A stretch of 64,000 nt of DNA from Candidatus Bathyarchaeota archaeon (GCA_026014595.1 JAOZHY010000019.1:1-64000); one strand, 5' to 3'. Shown: positions 10,136 to 18,943, numbered from the stretch's first letter. Notes: generated from the letters alone by a model not told the origin. Numbers and translations: made by a program.

Positions 10136-10948
10136 ATGATAACCCTTACTCCTCTCAGGCAATTCAGGTTTCCAGTGATGGCTGAATGCATCAACCCCGA
10201 CGTGTTCCAAGGCAAATCCGTCGATGAAATAGCCCAGTTGACGGTTTGGGAAGGAAACAAGCAGAAGAAACTCTGTGAACTCTTTAAAATCGAGCAATCC
10301 CTCGCTGAAGCGCCAAGCATAGTTATCAACGGTAACGTGGAAGAAGTGCGCCGAATAGGCTCAGGCATGAAGAGCGGCGAAATCGTAATCAACGGCAACG
10401 CGGGCATGCACCTGGGCGAGAAAATGGCAGGCGGCAAAATCACAGTCAACGGCGACGCAGAAGGATGGGCAGGTAGCGACATGAAAAACGGCTTACTTGA
10501 AATTATGGGCAACGCGGGTCCGTATTTGGCTTCGCCTTACCGAGGCAGCAGCACAGGCATGCGCGGAGGAAAAATAATCGTCCACGGAAACGTGGGCACC
10601 GACGCAGCCGTCTTCCTCAAAGGCGGCACCATCAAGATTCTCGGCGATGCTGGACCGTTCATGGGCTTCCGCATGTGCGACGGCACCATCCACATCGAGA
10701 AAAACTGCGGAACCAGAGTCGGCGCCTGCATGACAGGCGGCAAGATCGTGGTGTCAGGCGTCTTAGAAGAAGTCTTGCCCACGTTCACGATTGACAGTGT
10801 CAAGGCGAAAGTCAAGATTGAAGAAGGCGATTCCGCCACGGGTCCATTCTACGTTTTCCTCGGCGACTTGGCTGAGAACGGCAACGGAAAACTCTATGTC
10901 TCCAAAGCAAACAATCCTCATCTGAGCACGTACGAAAAGTATCTCTAG
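10136..10948 (+). CDS. fwdC: formylmethanofuran dehydrogenase subunit C
   Basis: A 270-residue protein built on a glycine-rich beta-helix like the GltB C-terminal domain. Repeated G-x-x-M-x-x-G units can be seen, for example GSGMKSGEIVINGNAG and GGKIVVSG, from residue ~60 to ~210. FwdC is the scaffold subunit of the A-B-C-D core. The electron-carrying subunits FwdE, F and G are not in this window, so the electron donor cannot be assigned. Confidence 0.94.
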   Translation: MITLTPLRQFRFPVMAECINPDVFQGKSVDEIAQLTVWEGNKQKKLCELFKIEQSLAEAPSIVINGNVEEVRRIGSGMKSGEIVINGNAGMHLGEKMAGGKITVNGDAEGWAGSDMKNGLLEIMGNAGPYLASPYRGSSTGMRGGKIIVHGNVGTDAAVFLKGGTIKILGDAGPFMGFRMCDGTIHIEKNCGTRVGACMTGGKIVVSGVLEEVLPTFTIDSVKAKVKIEEGDSATGPFYVFLGDLAENGNGKLYVSKANNPHLSTYEKYL

Positions 10949-10958
10949 GTGCCGCGTT

Positions 10959-11924
10959 ATGCATGAGGTTTTAAGCGTAAACCAGCTCGCTTGGAAACTT
11001 GCAGAGAAACTCTTGAACAAGCAAGCGTTCTACGGCGTCCACGCCTCCAAAACCAGTGCAGGCGCCACAGTCATCGACGCAGGCGTAAACGTGCCAGGCG
11101 GATTTCAAGCAGGAAAAATCCTGACTGAGCTTTGCATGGGCGGGGCTGGAAAAGCCCAGCTAAGCTTCAAAACGTACGGCGACCTCACGCTTCCCTCAAT
11201 AACCGTGTCCTCTGACCATCCTGCAGTTGCGGCGTTGGGTTCCCAGTTTGCGGGCTGGCGTATAAAAGAACCTGACGGCTCAATCGCTATCGGGTCTGGT
11301 CCAGCGCGGGCTTTGGCGCTGAAGCCTAAAGATGTTTACGAGGAAATCGGCTACCGCGACTCTTCGGACAAGGCGGTGCTGACGCTGGAGAGCAACAGCC
11401 TCCCCTCAGACGCGCTCATCGAAAAGGTCACGGGTGCATGCAACATCCAACCTGAAAACCTAATCATCGTCGTGGCGCCGACCGCAAGCATTGCCGGGTT
11501 GACACAGGTCACAGGCAGAATCGTCGAGGTGGGCATCCACAAACTCAGAACGCTCGGCTTAAGCCCCAAGCTGATTCGTTACGCGATGGGGTACGCGCCA
11601 ATTCCGCCCCGATGCCGCGAGTTCGAGATGGCGATGGCGAGGACGAATGACGCCATACTCTACGGCGGCACCGTCTACTGCGTAGTTGAGCATGATGATG
11701 AAGCTGCGTTGCGGAAGATTGTTGAGCAGGCGCCTTCGGGCACTTCGAAGGATTATGGTAAGCCGTTTCTGCAGATTTTCCGCGAGGCTGACCGCGACTT
11801 CTACAAAATTGACCATAACCTGTTCGCGCCAGCCGTGCTAATGGTGAACAACGCGAAAACGGGCCGAATTTTCAAAGCTGGCGAAATTAATCCAAAAGTT
11901 TTGAAGGCGTCTCTGGGATTTTAG
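10959..11924 (+). CDS. mch: methenyltetrahydromethanopterin cyclohydrolase
   Basis: A 321-residue protein, the usual Mch length. It interconverts 5-formyl- and 5,10-methenyl-tetrahydromethanopterin. Family text includes the VNVPGGFQAG segment (~residues 44-53), GRIVEVGIHKLRTLG, and the ARTNDAILYGG region. It lies 10 nt after fwdC, so it is co-transcribed. With Fwd it gives the first and third steps of the H4MPT methyl branch; the intervening formyltransferase (Ftr) is not in the window. Confidence 0.95.
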   Translation: MHEVLSVNQLAWKLAEKLLNKQAFYGVHASKTSAGATVIDAGVNVPGGFQAGKILTELCMGGAGKAQLSFKTYGDLTLPSITVSSDHPAVAALGSQFAGWRIKEPDGSIAIGSGPARALALKPKDVYEEIGYRDSSDKAVLTLESNSLPSDALIEKVTGACNIQPENLIIVVAPTASIAGLTQVTGRIVEVGIHKLRTLGLSPKLIRYAMGYAPIPPRCREFEMAMARTNDAILYGGTVYCVVEHDDEAALRKIVEQAPSGTSKDYGKPFLQIFREADRDFYKIDHNLFAPAVLMVNNAKTGRIFKAGEINPKVLKASLGF

Positions 11925-11985
11925 TTTCTCTTTTCTTGTTCTGCTTGTTTGAAAGAAAGAATGTGGGAGTGGCTTTCTGTCAGTG

Positions 11986-12558
11986 CTATTTTTCTTTGAG
12001 TTTCGTTGCTGTGAAGTGCGTTCTGACGAAAGTTGTGAAACCATTGTTTCCCATCAGCGCGGCTAATATAACGCTCATTATTGTTACTTCAACCAGCGCC
12101 TTCGGCAGTATGGCGGTGAAGAACACGTTGCTTCCGACTGCGATTCCTCCCAATAGAAGGATGAAGTAGGCGAGGGTGAACAGTGCTTCTGGAATGTATG
12201 CTAGATAAGTCGATGGGATTCCTATAAGCGATGTATGTTTTCTTTGCTCGAGTTTCAGTCCTTTGCCTATGAGTCCTGAAGTTAAGCCTGAGAGGGCTTT
12301 TCCGAGTGGCAAGCCGATTAGTCCCGCTACTCCGCCCATTCCTAATGGGCCGTACATTATCCCAGGCAAGATTCCAGCTATGATGCCTGTGAAGAAGCCT
12401 GTGGTTGGTCCTGCGTAGAAGCCTGCTATGAAGACAGCGAGTAAGGAGAAGTCTAATGCTATTCCAGGTGCGATTGGTCCTGCGTAGTAGGAGACTGCGA
12501 AGAGTGCGCTTCCTAGGGCGCCCATCATTAGGGCGAATGTGAGTCTTTTGGTGTTCAT
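11986..12558 (-). CDS. small multi-pass membrane protein, ECF-transporter S-component-like
   Basis: A 190-residue protein with about five or six membrane segments and glycine-rich loops (FYAGPTTGFFTGIIAGILPG). Size and layout are like substrate-binding S components of ECF vitamin transporters. No energising A or T components are nearby, so it would have to share a distant module. The substrate is unknown. It is convergent with mch. S-component assignment is from topology and style only. Confidence 0.55.
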   Translation of the reverse strand: MNTKRLTFALMMGALGSALFAVSYYAGPIAPGIALDFSLLAVFIAGFYAGPTTGFFTGIIAGILPGIMYGPLGMGGVAGLIGLPLGKALSGLTSGLIGKGLKLEQRKHTSLIGIPSTYLAYIPEALFTLAYFILLLGGIAVGSNVFFTAILPKALVEVTIMSVILAALMGNNGFTTFVRTHFTATKLKEK

Positions 12559-12698
12559 GTTAGTTATCTCCAGGTTCGCTGTTGTAACAGCATTGTAATT
12601 ATTTAAGAGTAACTACTCAAAAAAGAGTATAGGGATTAATCTGGGAATACACTTAAAATTGATAAGCACCGCTACCAATAGTATCTCAGTGAACAGCC

Positions 12699-13946
12699 AT
12701 GTCCGAAACAGCCCAGTATTCAACCACCGAAATACGAAGCTGGCTTGAAAAACAAACCAGTTCCATCCTCTCGCCCGTGCAAGCTCAAGCTAAGCGGCTG
12801 AGGGATGACCTGAACATGGCGGTTCAAAGCGTCGCCGAAGTCGCCAAGTCGCTGTTGGACAACAGCGCAAAGGAAATTGAAAGGCGCAATATGCGTGTTT
12901 ACAACCGCGCCCGCGCCATGAATAAGCTGGCTCGCTTGTTTCTGGACAGGCTGAAGAAGCTTACCGTTCCAGACGAAGTCACCTATGACAACTTGAGCAG
13001 ATACGCGCAAGATGTCCAGAAAGTGTTCATGGTAACGGACATCGACATCAAGAACTGGTTCCCCCGCATCTCACCGTTCTTCATCATGGACCGCCGCAGG
13101 TTCCTCTCGGTTCACGAGAAGGCGAAGCAGTCGCTGGTGGTCCTTAATGATTTCTTGTCGAAGGAATACGTTAAAACCAAGACTTTAGAGGAGACGTTCC
13201 AACTCATCAACAGCCTGCACAATTTAGAGAACGAGCTGGTCAGGCTTGAAGAGGAAAAGAAAAGCCTCACGAACGAGCGTGTCCCGATTGAACAGGAAAT
13301 AGAGGAGCTTGAGCAGAAAATCGCGCGCTTGAAGAGCGACGGACCGGTGGACCAGCTTTTTACCGTAGAAGCAGAGATAGAACAGTTAAACAAAGAACTG
13401 AAACATGAGTTAAGGCACCTGCAAAAACCCTTCATAAAAGTGCAGTCTCTCGCACAGCATGGCGGCGGCGCAGGCTTGACGCCTGATGAAATGAACACGC
13501 TTAACATGTATTTGGAGCAGCCCTTCAAAGCCTTATCCATAGAAGAGACTGGGTACCCGATGTTAAAACAGGTTCTTGAGAAGCTGGCGCGTCTCATGGC
13601 TGACGACAAACTCAAGCTGAAGTCCGACAAGGCGCGGAAGGCAGAGCAAACCGTTAATGACATAGTGAAGATGAATTCGCTCGCAAAAATCCACGCACGC
13701 TGCGTTGAAGTCGCTTTTCGAGAAAGACAAATTTTGAGTTCGACGAAAATGGAGGAAATAAAAAGCAACCTCTCCACATTCCAGACGCAAGTCGAACAGC
13801 TTCGAGCGCGAAAGGCAAGCGTTGAAGCACATGAAGCCGTCAAGGAACGCGCATACAACGAGACACTGGAAAAAATCGCAAGCACCAAAAGAGCCATCGA
13901 GAAGAACATATACACCTCATTAGGTCAGAAAATACGTATCCTATAG
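12699..13946 (+). CDS. long coiled-coil protein of unknown function
   Basis: A 415-residue soluble protein, rich in Glu, Lys and Leu. Extended heptad-like segments lie at about residues 165-240 and 330-405 (for example VRLEEEKKSLTNE and EELEQKIARLKS). A non-coiled N-terminal part (~1-150) contains the IKNWFPRISPFFI segment. No signal peptide or membrane segment is seen. It ends 7 nt before the phosphatase gene, so the two are almost certainly one operon and may act as substrate or scaffold and enzyme. I do not recognise a named family. Confidence 0.8.
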   Translation: MSETAQYSTTEIRSWLEKQTSSILSPVQAQAKRLRDDLNMAVQSVAEVAKSLLDNSAKEIERRNMRVYNRARAMNKLARLFLDRLKKLTVPDEVTYDNLSRYAQDVQKVFMVTDIDIKNWFPRISPFFIMDRRRFLSVHEKAKQSLVVLNDFLSKEYVKTKTLEETFQLINSLHNLENELVRLEEEKKSLTNERVPIEQEIEELEQKIARLKSDGPVDQLFTVEAEIEQLNKELKHELRHLQKPFIKVQSLAQHGGGAGLTPDEMNTLNMYLEQPFKALSIEETGYPMLKQVLEKLARLMADDKLKLKSDKARKAEQTVNDIVKMNSLAKIHARCVEVAFRERQILSSTKMEEIKSNLSTFQTQVEQLRARKASVEAHEAVKERAYNETLEKIASTKRAIEKNIYTSLGQKIRIL

Positions 13947-13953
13947 CACAGCG

Positions 13954-14892
13954 GTGCATGCATTGCCCTTAAACCTAACCTCAATCATCAAAGAGTCATC
14001 AACGGTTCAGGGCGACGCCTTCATCGCTCTGATGGAGAAAGCTGCAGCTGTGCTGCGCGGCGAAAGCGGAAGAATCGGATGCCAAACGGTCGAAGATAGG
14101 CTTGTTCGGCTTGACGCATCAGGCGAGGCAATAGTGATTGGCGACTTACACGGCGACCTGCAAAGCCTAACAACCATCCTGAAGGGCTCCGGTTTTATGG
14201 AGAAGGCGGCGGATGGCAATGATGTAGTTCTTGTTTTTCTGGGCGACTACGGCGACCGAGGCGCACACTCAGCTGAAGTCTACTACGTAGTTTTGACGCT
14301 TAAGCTCCGTTTTCCCGCCAACATGGTTCTCTTGCGCGGGAACCATGAGGGCCCGGAGGATTTGCTTGCTTCTCCGCATGACTTGCCCTTCCAGTTTAGA
14401 CACCGCTTTGGAACGGATGGAGCAGAAGCATACGCGAAAACTCGTGAGCTGTTCGCTTACTTCTACAACGCGGTGCTTGTTAAGGAACGTTACGTGATGG
14501 TTCACGGGGGCTTGCCAGCCGACCTCAGCAACGCCCAGGACCTGGCGCGTGCGCACCTAATGCATCCTGAAAAGCGTTTCTTGGAGGATTTGTTGTGGAG
14601 TGACCCGTCCGAGGCAGCGCAGGATGTTGTGTTTTCTCCGAGAGGCGCCGGGCAACTTTTCGGCAGAGATGTCACGGAAAAAGTCTTGGAAAAATTGGGC
14701 GTTAAGGTTCTGATTCGGGGGCATGAACCCTGCGAAGAAGGCTTCCGAATTAATCATAAAGGTAGAGTGTTAACCCTGTTTTCCATGAAGGGCGCACCTT
14801 ACTTTAACAAGCATGGAGCTTACTTGCAGCTACCACTGTCAGAGAAAATCGAGAACACGCAACAACTCTTACCATGGATTCGCAAGTTTTAG
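13954..14892 (+). CDS. PPP-family serine/threonine protein phosphatase (PP1/PP2A-like)
   Basis: A 312-residue phosphoesterase. It carries the full PPP signature in order: GDLHGD at 63-68, GDYGDRG at 97-103, and RGNHE at 128-132. Later metal-binding histidines lie in MVHGGLP (~180) and IRGHEPC (~250). These make the two-metal site that removes phosphate from Ser/Thr. The GTG at 13954 is the start; the ATG at 13958 is out of frame. The second D of GDxxDRG is present, so it should be active. The coiled-coil protein upstream is the likely partner. Downstream lies one copy of the dispersed repeat. Confidence 0.93.
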   Translation: MHALPLNLTSIIKESSTVQGDAFIALMEKAAAVLRGESGRIGCQTVEDRLVRLDASGEAIVIGDLHGDLQSLTTILKGSGFMEKAADGNDVVLVFLGDYGDRGAHSAEVYYVVLTLKLRFPANMVLLRGNHEGPEDLLASPHDLPFQFRHRFGTDGAEAYAKTRELFAYFYNAVLVKERYVMVHGGLPADLSNAQDLARAHLMHPEKRFLEDLLWSDPSEAAQDVVFSPRGAGQLFGRDVTEKVLEKLGVKVLIRGHEPCEEGFRINHKGRVLTLFSMKGAPYFNKHGAYLQLPLSEKIENTQQLLPWIRKF

Positions 14893-14955
14893 CCCTAATT
14901 TCCATTGCATAATCGCTTGGACGTACAAGCATGTAAATTATCTATAATCCAGCGA

Positions 14956-15044
14956 CCTATTTGCCGCCTATTAGTGGTTCGTTGCTGAAACTATAGAGGG
15001 GAGGGGTCGCTATTGGCGCCGAAACCCGCCAAACCATGCTGAAG
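14956..15044 (+). repeat. dispersed structured repeat, copy 1
   Basis: One of three ~90-nt copies found in this window. The core at 14987-15014 is identical over 28 nt to copy 2 (opposite strand, 18154-18181) and matches 24 of 28 positions in copy 3 (61272-61299). Upstream, TAGT-GG-TTC can pair with GAA-ACTA around a GTTGCT loop. Downstream, TTGGCG and CGCCAA can form a second stem. It sits between convergent genes (phosphatase and MEMO). Confidence 0.75.
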
Positions 15045-15087
15045 TATTCAAGAGGGAGCTATAACAAAAAATTATATGTGTTCTTTT

Positions 15088-15939
15088 CTACTTTTTGAAG
15101 CAGACTGCGGCGTAGCCGACGACGCTGGATTGGTCGCCTGTGATGTCTCCGCTTGTCTGATAGCGCAGTAGTTTGGCTTGTTTCGCCATTAAACCTTTGG
15201 CTGCGGTGATTACTGCGGCTATTGGTCCATACCCGCATGCAGTGACGTTTTGCGCTTCTATGATGGAGTAGAATCTTTTTGCATCCATGGCCTCAACCGC
15301 TTTGAGCGCGTTCAGGTCTTTGGCCGCTGCGTTTTTCTGTGGTTCGTAATGCGTCATATCTGATGAAGCAATGACAACTGCGTTTCGTGCATCCATGACT
15401 TCCACGAGAGCGTTTCCAACTTCCTCGGCGGAAGCTAAATCTTGCATCTGGAAGCAGACGGGCACAAACCTGAAGTCGTTACCGTAAAGGTACTGCAGGA
15501 AGGGAAGCTGAACCTCGATGGAATGCTCAAACCTGTGTGCAGCCTCATCCACATCCACAATTCGCGCTTCGCGGGCCAGTTCGTTGGCAACTTCTTCGTC
15601 AATCGCCACGTCGCCGAGTGGAGTGCGCCAGAAACCATCGTTCATTACCGCTATTCCGCTGCCGTAACCTGTGTGGTTGGGTCCCAGAATCAAAACTGTG
15701 TCAGGCTTGCCATCCGTAGCCAACTCGTAATAGGCGTTCGCCGCCACAGGGCCAGAATACATGTAGCCTGCGTGTGGACAAACTAGTCCGATGATCGCTC
15801 TCTGACCTTTCTCGTTGACTTTTGGAAGTGTTCCGGGACCAAGTCTGTGAAGAAAACAGTTGGCTATTTGAGCGCGTAGCGCTTCGGCGTCAGCTTCGTA
15901 GAAAGCTCCAGCTTGGGTTGGACGCCGAATCTTCGCCAT
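15088..15939 (-). CDS. MEMO1 family protein (AmmeMemoRadiSam system protein B)
   Basis: A 283-residue protein of the MEMO family, which is structurally related to extradiol dioxygenases. Recognisable segments are RRPTQAGAFYEAD at the N-terminus, CPHAGYMYSGPVAA (~54-67), LGPNHTGYG, ASSDMTHYEP, and GPIAAVITAAKG near the C-terminus. The active-site-like His residues lie in the PHAGY, GPNH and HYEP segments. The biochemical role is unresolved in archaea. It is third in the eno-rpsB-MEMO operon, 6 nt after the uS2 stop, an order conserved in many archaea. Confidence 0.93.
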   Translation of the reverse strand: MAKIRRPTQAGAFYEADAEALRAQIANCFLHRLGPGTLPKVNEKGQRAIIGLVCPHAGYMYSGPVAANAYYELATDGKPDTVLILGPNHTGYGSGIAVMNDGFWRTPLGDVAIDEEVANELAREARIVDVDEAAHRFEHSIEVQLPFLQYLYGNDFRFVPVCFQMQDLASAEEVGNALVEVMDARNAVVIASSDMTHYEPQKNAAAKDLNALKAVEAMDAKRFYSIIEAQNVTACGYGPIAAVITAAKGLMAKQAKLLRYQTSGDITGDQSSVVGYAAVCFKK

Positions 15940-15945
15940 CGCGGC

Positions 15946-16647
15946 TCAGGTTTCCTCCTCTTCTTCTCGTGAAATCTTGGCTTCAAAATCCTCAATGGTC
16001 GCTGTTGGGTCTTTGTCAGCTGCGAGTTCGCCTCTTTCGCGCAGAACTTGTCTGGCGAGAAGCCAGTAAATGACCGCTAATGCTCTTCTGCCCTTATTGT
16101 TCGTGGGGATGACAAGGTCGACTCCTGCGAACTCGTTGTCTGTGCTGCATAAAGCCACGATTGGTATGCCAACTTTTCCGGCTTCTTTCACGGCTTGTGC
16201 GTCAGCTTTCGGGTCGGAAACCACGATGACTTCTGGGTCGATGCGGTTTGGGTACAGTGGGTTTGACAGGAGTCCTGGGATGAAGCGTCCGATTATTGGT
16301 GTTGCTCCTGTTAACTCGCAGAACTTTTTGGCTGGTTCGTGTGCGTAGAGTCTGCTTGCGGCTACTGCAACTTTTCCGTGTTCAAAACGTGCAAGGAATT
16401 TGGCGGCGATTCTTATGCGGTCGTCGGTTTTTTTCACGTCTAGAACGAAGAGTCCGTCTGGTCTTACACGGTAAATGAATGGCTCCATGTCTAGGGTTTT
16501 CATTCTGGTTCCGATGTGAATTCCAGCTGACAGCAAGGTGTCCCGCGGCAGCAGGAGTTCCTCCCCTGGCGCAACGGTTTCTTGTTCGTTTTCAACTTCG
16601 GTTTCTGTTGGGTTCTGTTTTACTTCGTCTTCTGCCATATTCTTCAT
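15946..16647 (-). CDS. rps2: 30S ribosomal protein uS2
   Basis: A 233-residue small-subunit ribosomal protein, with an acidic N-terminal extension of about 35 residues. Typical S2 text includes LLSAGIHIGTR (~40-50), IGRFIPGLLSNP (~112-123), and VIPTNNKGRRALAVIYWLLARQVL near the end. Part of the archaeal enolase-S2-MEMO operon, with a 2-nt gap after eno. A second ATG four codons downstream (MAEDEV) could be the real start. The usual upstream rpoN/rpoK genes of this operon are absent here. Confidence 0.95.
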   Translation of the reverse strand: MKNMAEDEVKQNPTETEVENEQETVAPGEELLLPRDTLLSAGIHIGTRMKTLDMEPFIYRVRPDGLFVLDVKKTDDRIRIAAKFLARFEHGKVAVAASRLYAHEPAKKFCELTGATPIIGRFIPGLLSNPLYPNRIDPEVIVVSDPKADAQAVKEAGKVGIPIVALCSTDNEFAGVDLVIPTNNKGRRALAVIYWLLARQVLRERGELAADKDPTATIEDFEAKISREEEEET

Positions 16648-16649
16648 CT

Positions 16650-17903
16650 CTACAACATTTTTAATTCTGCCATTTTGGCTCTGTTACCTAAGAAATGTTC
16701 GATGCGAATTAGCTCGTTCAATTTTGCGATTCGCGCGCCCTCTACAACACCTGTTTTTATCATCGGGCACCTGTACGCCACGGCAAGATGGGCTATGTGC
16801 CAATCGCACGTGTCGCCTGAACGATGGGACATTACACAGGTGTATCCGTTTCGCTGCGCTGTTTCGATGGTTTCTGCAGCGTCAGTAAGTGTGCCAATTT
16901 GGTTGACTTTGATTATTATGGCGTTTGCGGCGCCCATTTTTATGCCTTGGTTCAGTCGTTCGTTATTGGTGGTGAACAGGTCGTCGCCGCAGATGATACA
17001 GTTTCGGGCTTTTTTGGTGAGTGCTGCGAAGCCGTCGAAGTCTTCTTCATGGAAGGGGTCTTCAACGTAGGCAAGATGGTACTTTTCGATGAGGTCTAAA
17101 AGGTATTCAAGTTGTTCGTCGGCGTCGCGTTTTTTGCCTTCGCTTTCGTAATTGTATTTTTCTTCTTTTTCCATCCACAGCGATGAAGCAGCGACGTCAA
17201 CGCCGAAGCCACATTCGAAGTCTAGTTCGTTGCCGACTTCCTCACAGGCTTTGGCCATGGTTTCGAAGGCTGTTTCGTTATCTATGCTCGCAATCCATGC
17301 ACCTTCGCTGCTTTTTCCGCCGTTGAAGAGCTTGTCCTTCTTCTTGAGGGTTTCTGCAATCTTGCTGTGGATTTGAGCGTTGGCGGTTGCAGCTTCCAGA
17401 AAGGTTTCTGCGCCGTGCGGTAAAGCAAGGAACTCTTGGATGTCGGGTGCCTTGCCGCGTGCGTGTTTTCCGCCGCTTATGCAGTTTCCCAGCGGGTATG
17501 GGAGCGTGGTGGCGTTGTTTCCGCCCAGGAACTGGAACAGGAGTAGACTGTGCGAGTTTGCGGCTGCTTCCGCGTTTGCAAGTGAAACGGCGAAGGCTGT
17601 GTTTCCGCCTATGAGTTTGAAGTTGTTTGTGCCGTCAATCTCGTGAAGGGTGCTGTCGATTTCTTCCTGAAAATCGCTATTCAAGCCAGCCAGTTCAGGA
17701 GCGATTAAGTCGTCGACTTTTTTTATGGCTTGGTCAACTCCACCTTGCGGGTAGTAAACGACTTCTGTTTTGCCTCGGCTTTTTCCGGCTGGTGCTGATG
17801 CACGTCCGAAGCCGTTGGCGGTTATGATGTCGACTTCTATGGTTTCTTCTCCTCGGCTGTTGAAGATTTTTCTGGCTATGATGTCTTCGATGATTGATGA
17901 CAC
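16650..17903 (-). CDS. eno: enolase
   Basis: A 417-residue 2-phosphoglycerate dehydratase for glycolysis/gluconeogenesis. It has the family N-terminus (IIARKIFNSRGEETIEVDI), the lid and metal residues in DVAASSLW and YVEDPFHEEDFD, the catalytic lysine segment IIIKVNQIGTLTDA, and SHRSGDTCDWHIAHLAV. The start is a GTG at 17903. A TATA-like element (CCTAAAATAAGAGC, minus strand) lies ~40 nt upstream. It is the first gene of the operon with uS2 and MEMO. Confidence 0.96.
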   Translation of the reverse strand: MSSIIEDIIARKIFNSRGEETIEVDIITANGFGRASAPAGKSRGKTEVVYYPQGGVDQAIKKVDDLIAPELAGLNSDFQEEIDSTLHEIDGTNNFKLIGGNTAFAVSLANAEAAANSHSLLLFQFLGGNNATTLPYPLGNCISGGKHARGKAPDIQEFLALPHGAETFLEAATANAQIHSKIAETLKKKDKLFNGGKSSEGAWIASIDNETAFETMAKACEEVGNELDFECGFGVDVAASSLWMEKEEKYNYESEGKKRDADEQLEYLLDLIEKYHLAYVEDPFHEEDFDGFAALTKKARNCIICGDDLFTTNNERLNQGIKMGAANAIIIKVNQIGTLTDAAETIETAQRNGYTCVMSHRSGDTCDWHIAHLAVAYRCPMIKTGVVEGARIAKLNELIRIEHFLGNRAKMAELKML

Positions 17904-18036
17904 GCCTTTTTCCTCAAGTGGCTATTACATCATTCATGCTCTTATTTTAGGTTTCGGAAAAAGGATGTCGCCGTTTGATGGCAGTCAGCGATTTTTTTCA
18001 GGCGCTTCTAAGGATGGGCTGTAGTTATATGTTGCG

Positions 18037-18109
18037 GGACTGCGCGTATCTTTTCCTGCAGTCTTATTGCAGCATGGAGCTTTGTAATGACACCTTTTCC
18101 GCGCAGTCC
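18037..18109 (-). other. long-arm hairpin, candidate structured RNA or regulatory element
   Basis: The ten bases GGACTGCGCG at 18037-18046 are the exact reverse complement of 18100-18109; a G-U pair can extend the stem by one. Inside the loop, CTGCA-GTCTTAT-TGCAG can form another hairpin. The element lies 130 nt upstream of enolase and next to repeat copy 2. The strand is arbitrary because the arms are symmetric. It does not look like a tRNA: no T-arm consensus is seen. Confidence 0.5.
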
Positions 18110-18124
18110 TCTCCCTGTACCGTT

Positions 18125-18214
18125 TTCAACATGGTTTGGCTTCTGAAAACGCGAATAGCGACCCCTCCCCTCTATAGTTTCTGCAAAGAACCGCCGGGGC
18201 TATAAATAGAGGGG
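18125..18214 (-). repeat. dispersed structured repeat, copy 2
   Basis: The reverse-strand copy. Its core (18154-18181) is identical over 28 nt to copy 1. It also contains a perfect 9-bp inverted repeat, CCCCTCTAT at 18167-18175 against ATAGAGGGG at 18206-18214. Inside that, TTCT-TTGC-AGAA forms a short hairpin on the minus strand. It lies in the ~500-bp spacer between enolase and the small membrane protein, which holds no gene. Confidence 0.75.
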
Positions 18215-18340
18215 ATATAAGTCAGAAAGCGCAACCAGTTTAGCTACACCAGAGATTACAAAGGCACAAACCGTAGCTGGAAATTATCAATTTGCGTTTT
18301 CAACTCACTCAGCCCCTCGAAACCTTCCAGCAAATAGAGA

Positions 18341-18350
18341 AATTTAAAAT
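18341..18350 (+). promoter_or_regulatory. TATA box of the small membrane protein gene
   Basis: AATTTAAAAT lies ~60 nt before the ATG at 18405. A GGAAGGA ribosome-binding-like stretch lies at 18393-18399. Confidence 0.45.
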
Positions 18351-18404
18351 AACTGTTCCTGTTTTATGTAGAAACCACACGCGGAGAAAAACGGAAGGAA
18401 CAGC

Positions 18405-18608
18405 ATGAGCGAAGAAGGAGACACATTCTGGGTATCGTTATCAGAGAAGTTCTTAGGAATCCTCCTAACAATAATCGGAGCAGTAATACTCTACTTCACC
18501 GTCACAACAACAACCGCACTAGGAGTCTTCACCGCACTCTTCGTCTTCCTAAGTATCGTTGTCCTCGGAATCGGCGTGTTCCTCCTCATCGTCAAACCGC
18601 CCGAATAA
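18405..18608 (+). CDS. small two-helix membrane protein
   Basis: A 67-residue protein. A charged N-terminus (MSEEGDTFWVSLSEKF) is followed by two hydrophobic segments (about 15-34 and 39-62) and a short cytoplasmic tail. A purine-rich ribosome-binding stretch and TATA box support expression. No family is recognised. It is convergent with the zinc-ribbon protein, with a 2-nt gap. Confidence 0.65.
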   Translation: MSEEGDTFWVSLSEKFLGILLTIIGAVILYFTVTTTTALGVFTALFVFLSIVVLGIGVFLLIVKPPE

Positions 18609-18610
18609 GC

Positions 18611-18943
18611 TTATTCTCTTCTTTCCACAACAATCCTGCAGTTCGCAACCAACGCGGCAATAACACCTAACGCCGCAAGCCACGGCGCCAAAACCACGCC
18701 GACAACCCCAACCGTGGCAGAAATCTCAAGCAGCATCTTCCCCTTATCATCCTTCACGATTACCCTCGTCACGTTTCCCTCATGTAGCAACTCCCTGACA
18801 CGGTCAACCAAGTTGCTACCCGAAACCGAATATTCTTCTCGCGTGACCTTCGCCGCAGTCGCACCACACATCGGACAGAACCTGTCATCCTCCTTCAACG
18901 GCGCACCACACTTCGTGCAGTAAGGCAAACCGCTTCCCTCCAA
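18611..18943 (-). CDS. zinc-ribbon plus DUF4342-like protein
   Basis: A 110-residue protein. The N-terminal zinc ribbon has CTKCG at residues 9-13 and CPMCG at 23-27. It is followed by a domain of the DUF4342 type: VDRVRELLHEGNVTRVIVK, then a hydrophobic PLTVGVVG-style stretch (here ISATVGVVGVVLAPWLAALG), and a short charged end. Function is unknown. It may be membrane-associated through the hydrophobic segment at about 75-100. Confidence 0.75.
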   Translation of the reverse strand: MEGSGLPYCTKCGAPLKEDDRFCPMCGATAAKVTREEYSVSGSNLVDRVRELLHEGNVTRVIVKDDKGKMLLEISATVGVVGVVLAPWLAALGVIAALVANCRIVVERRE

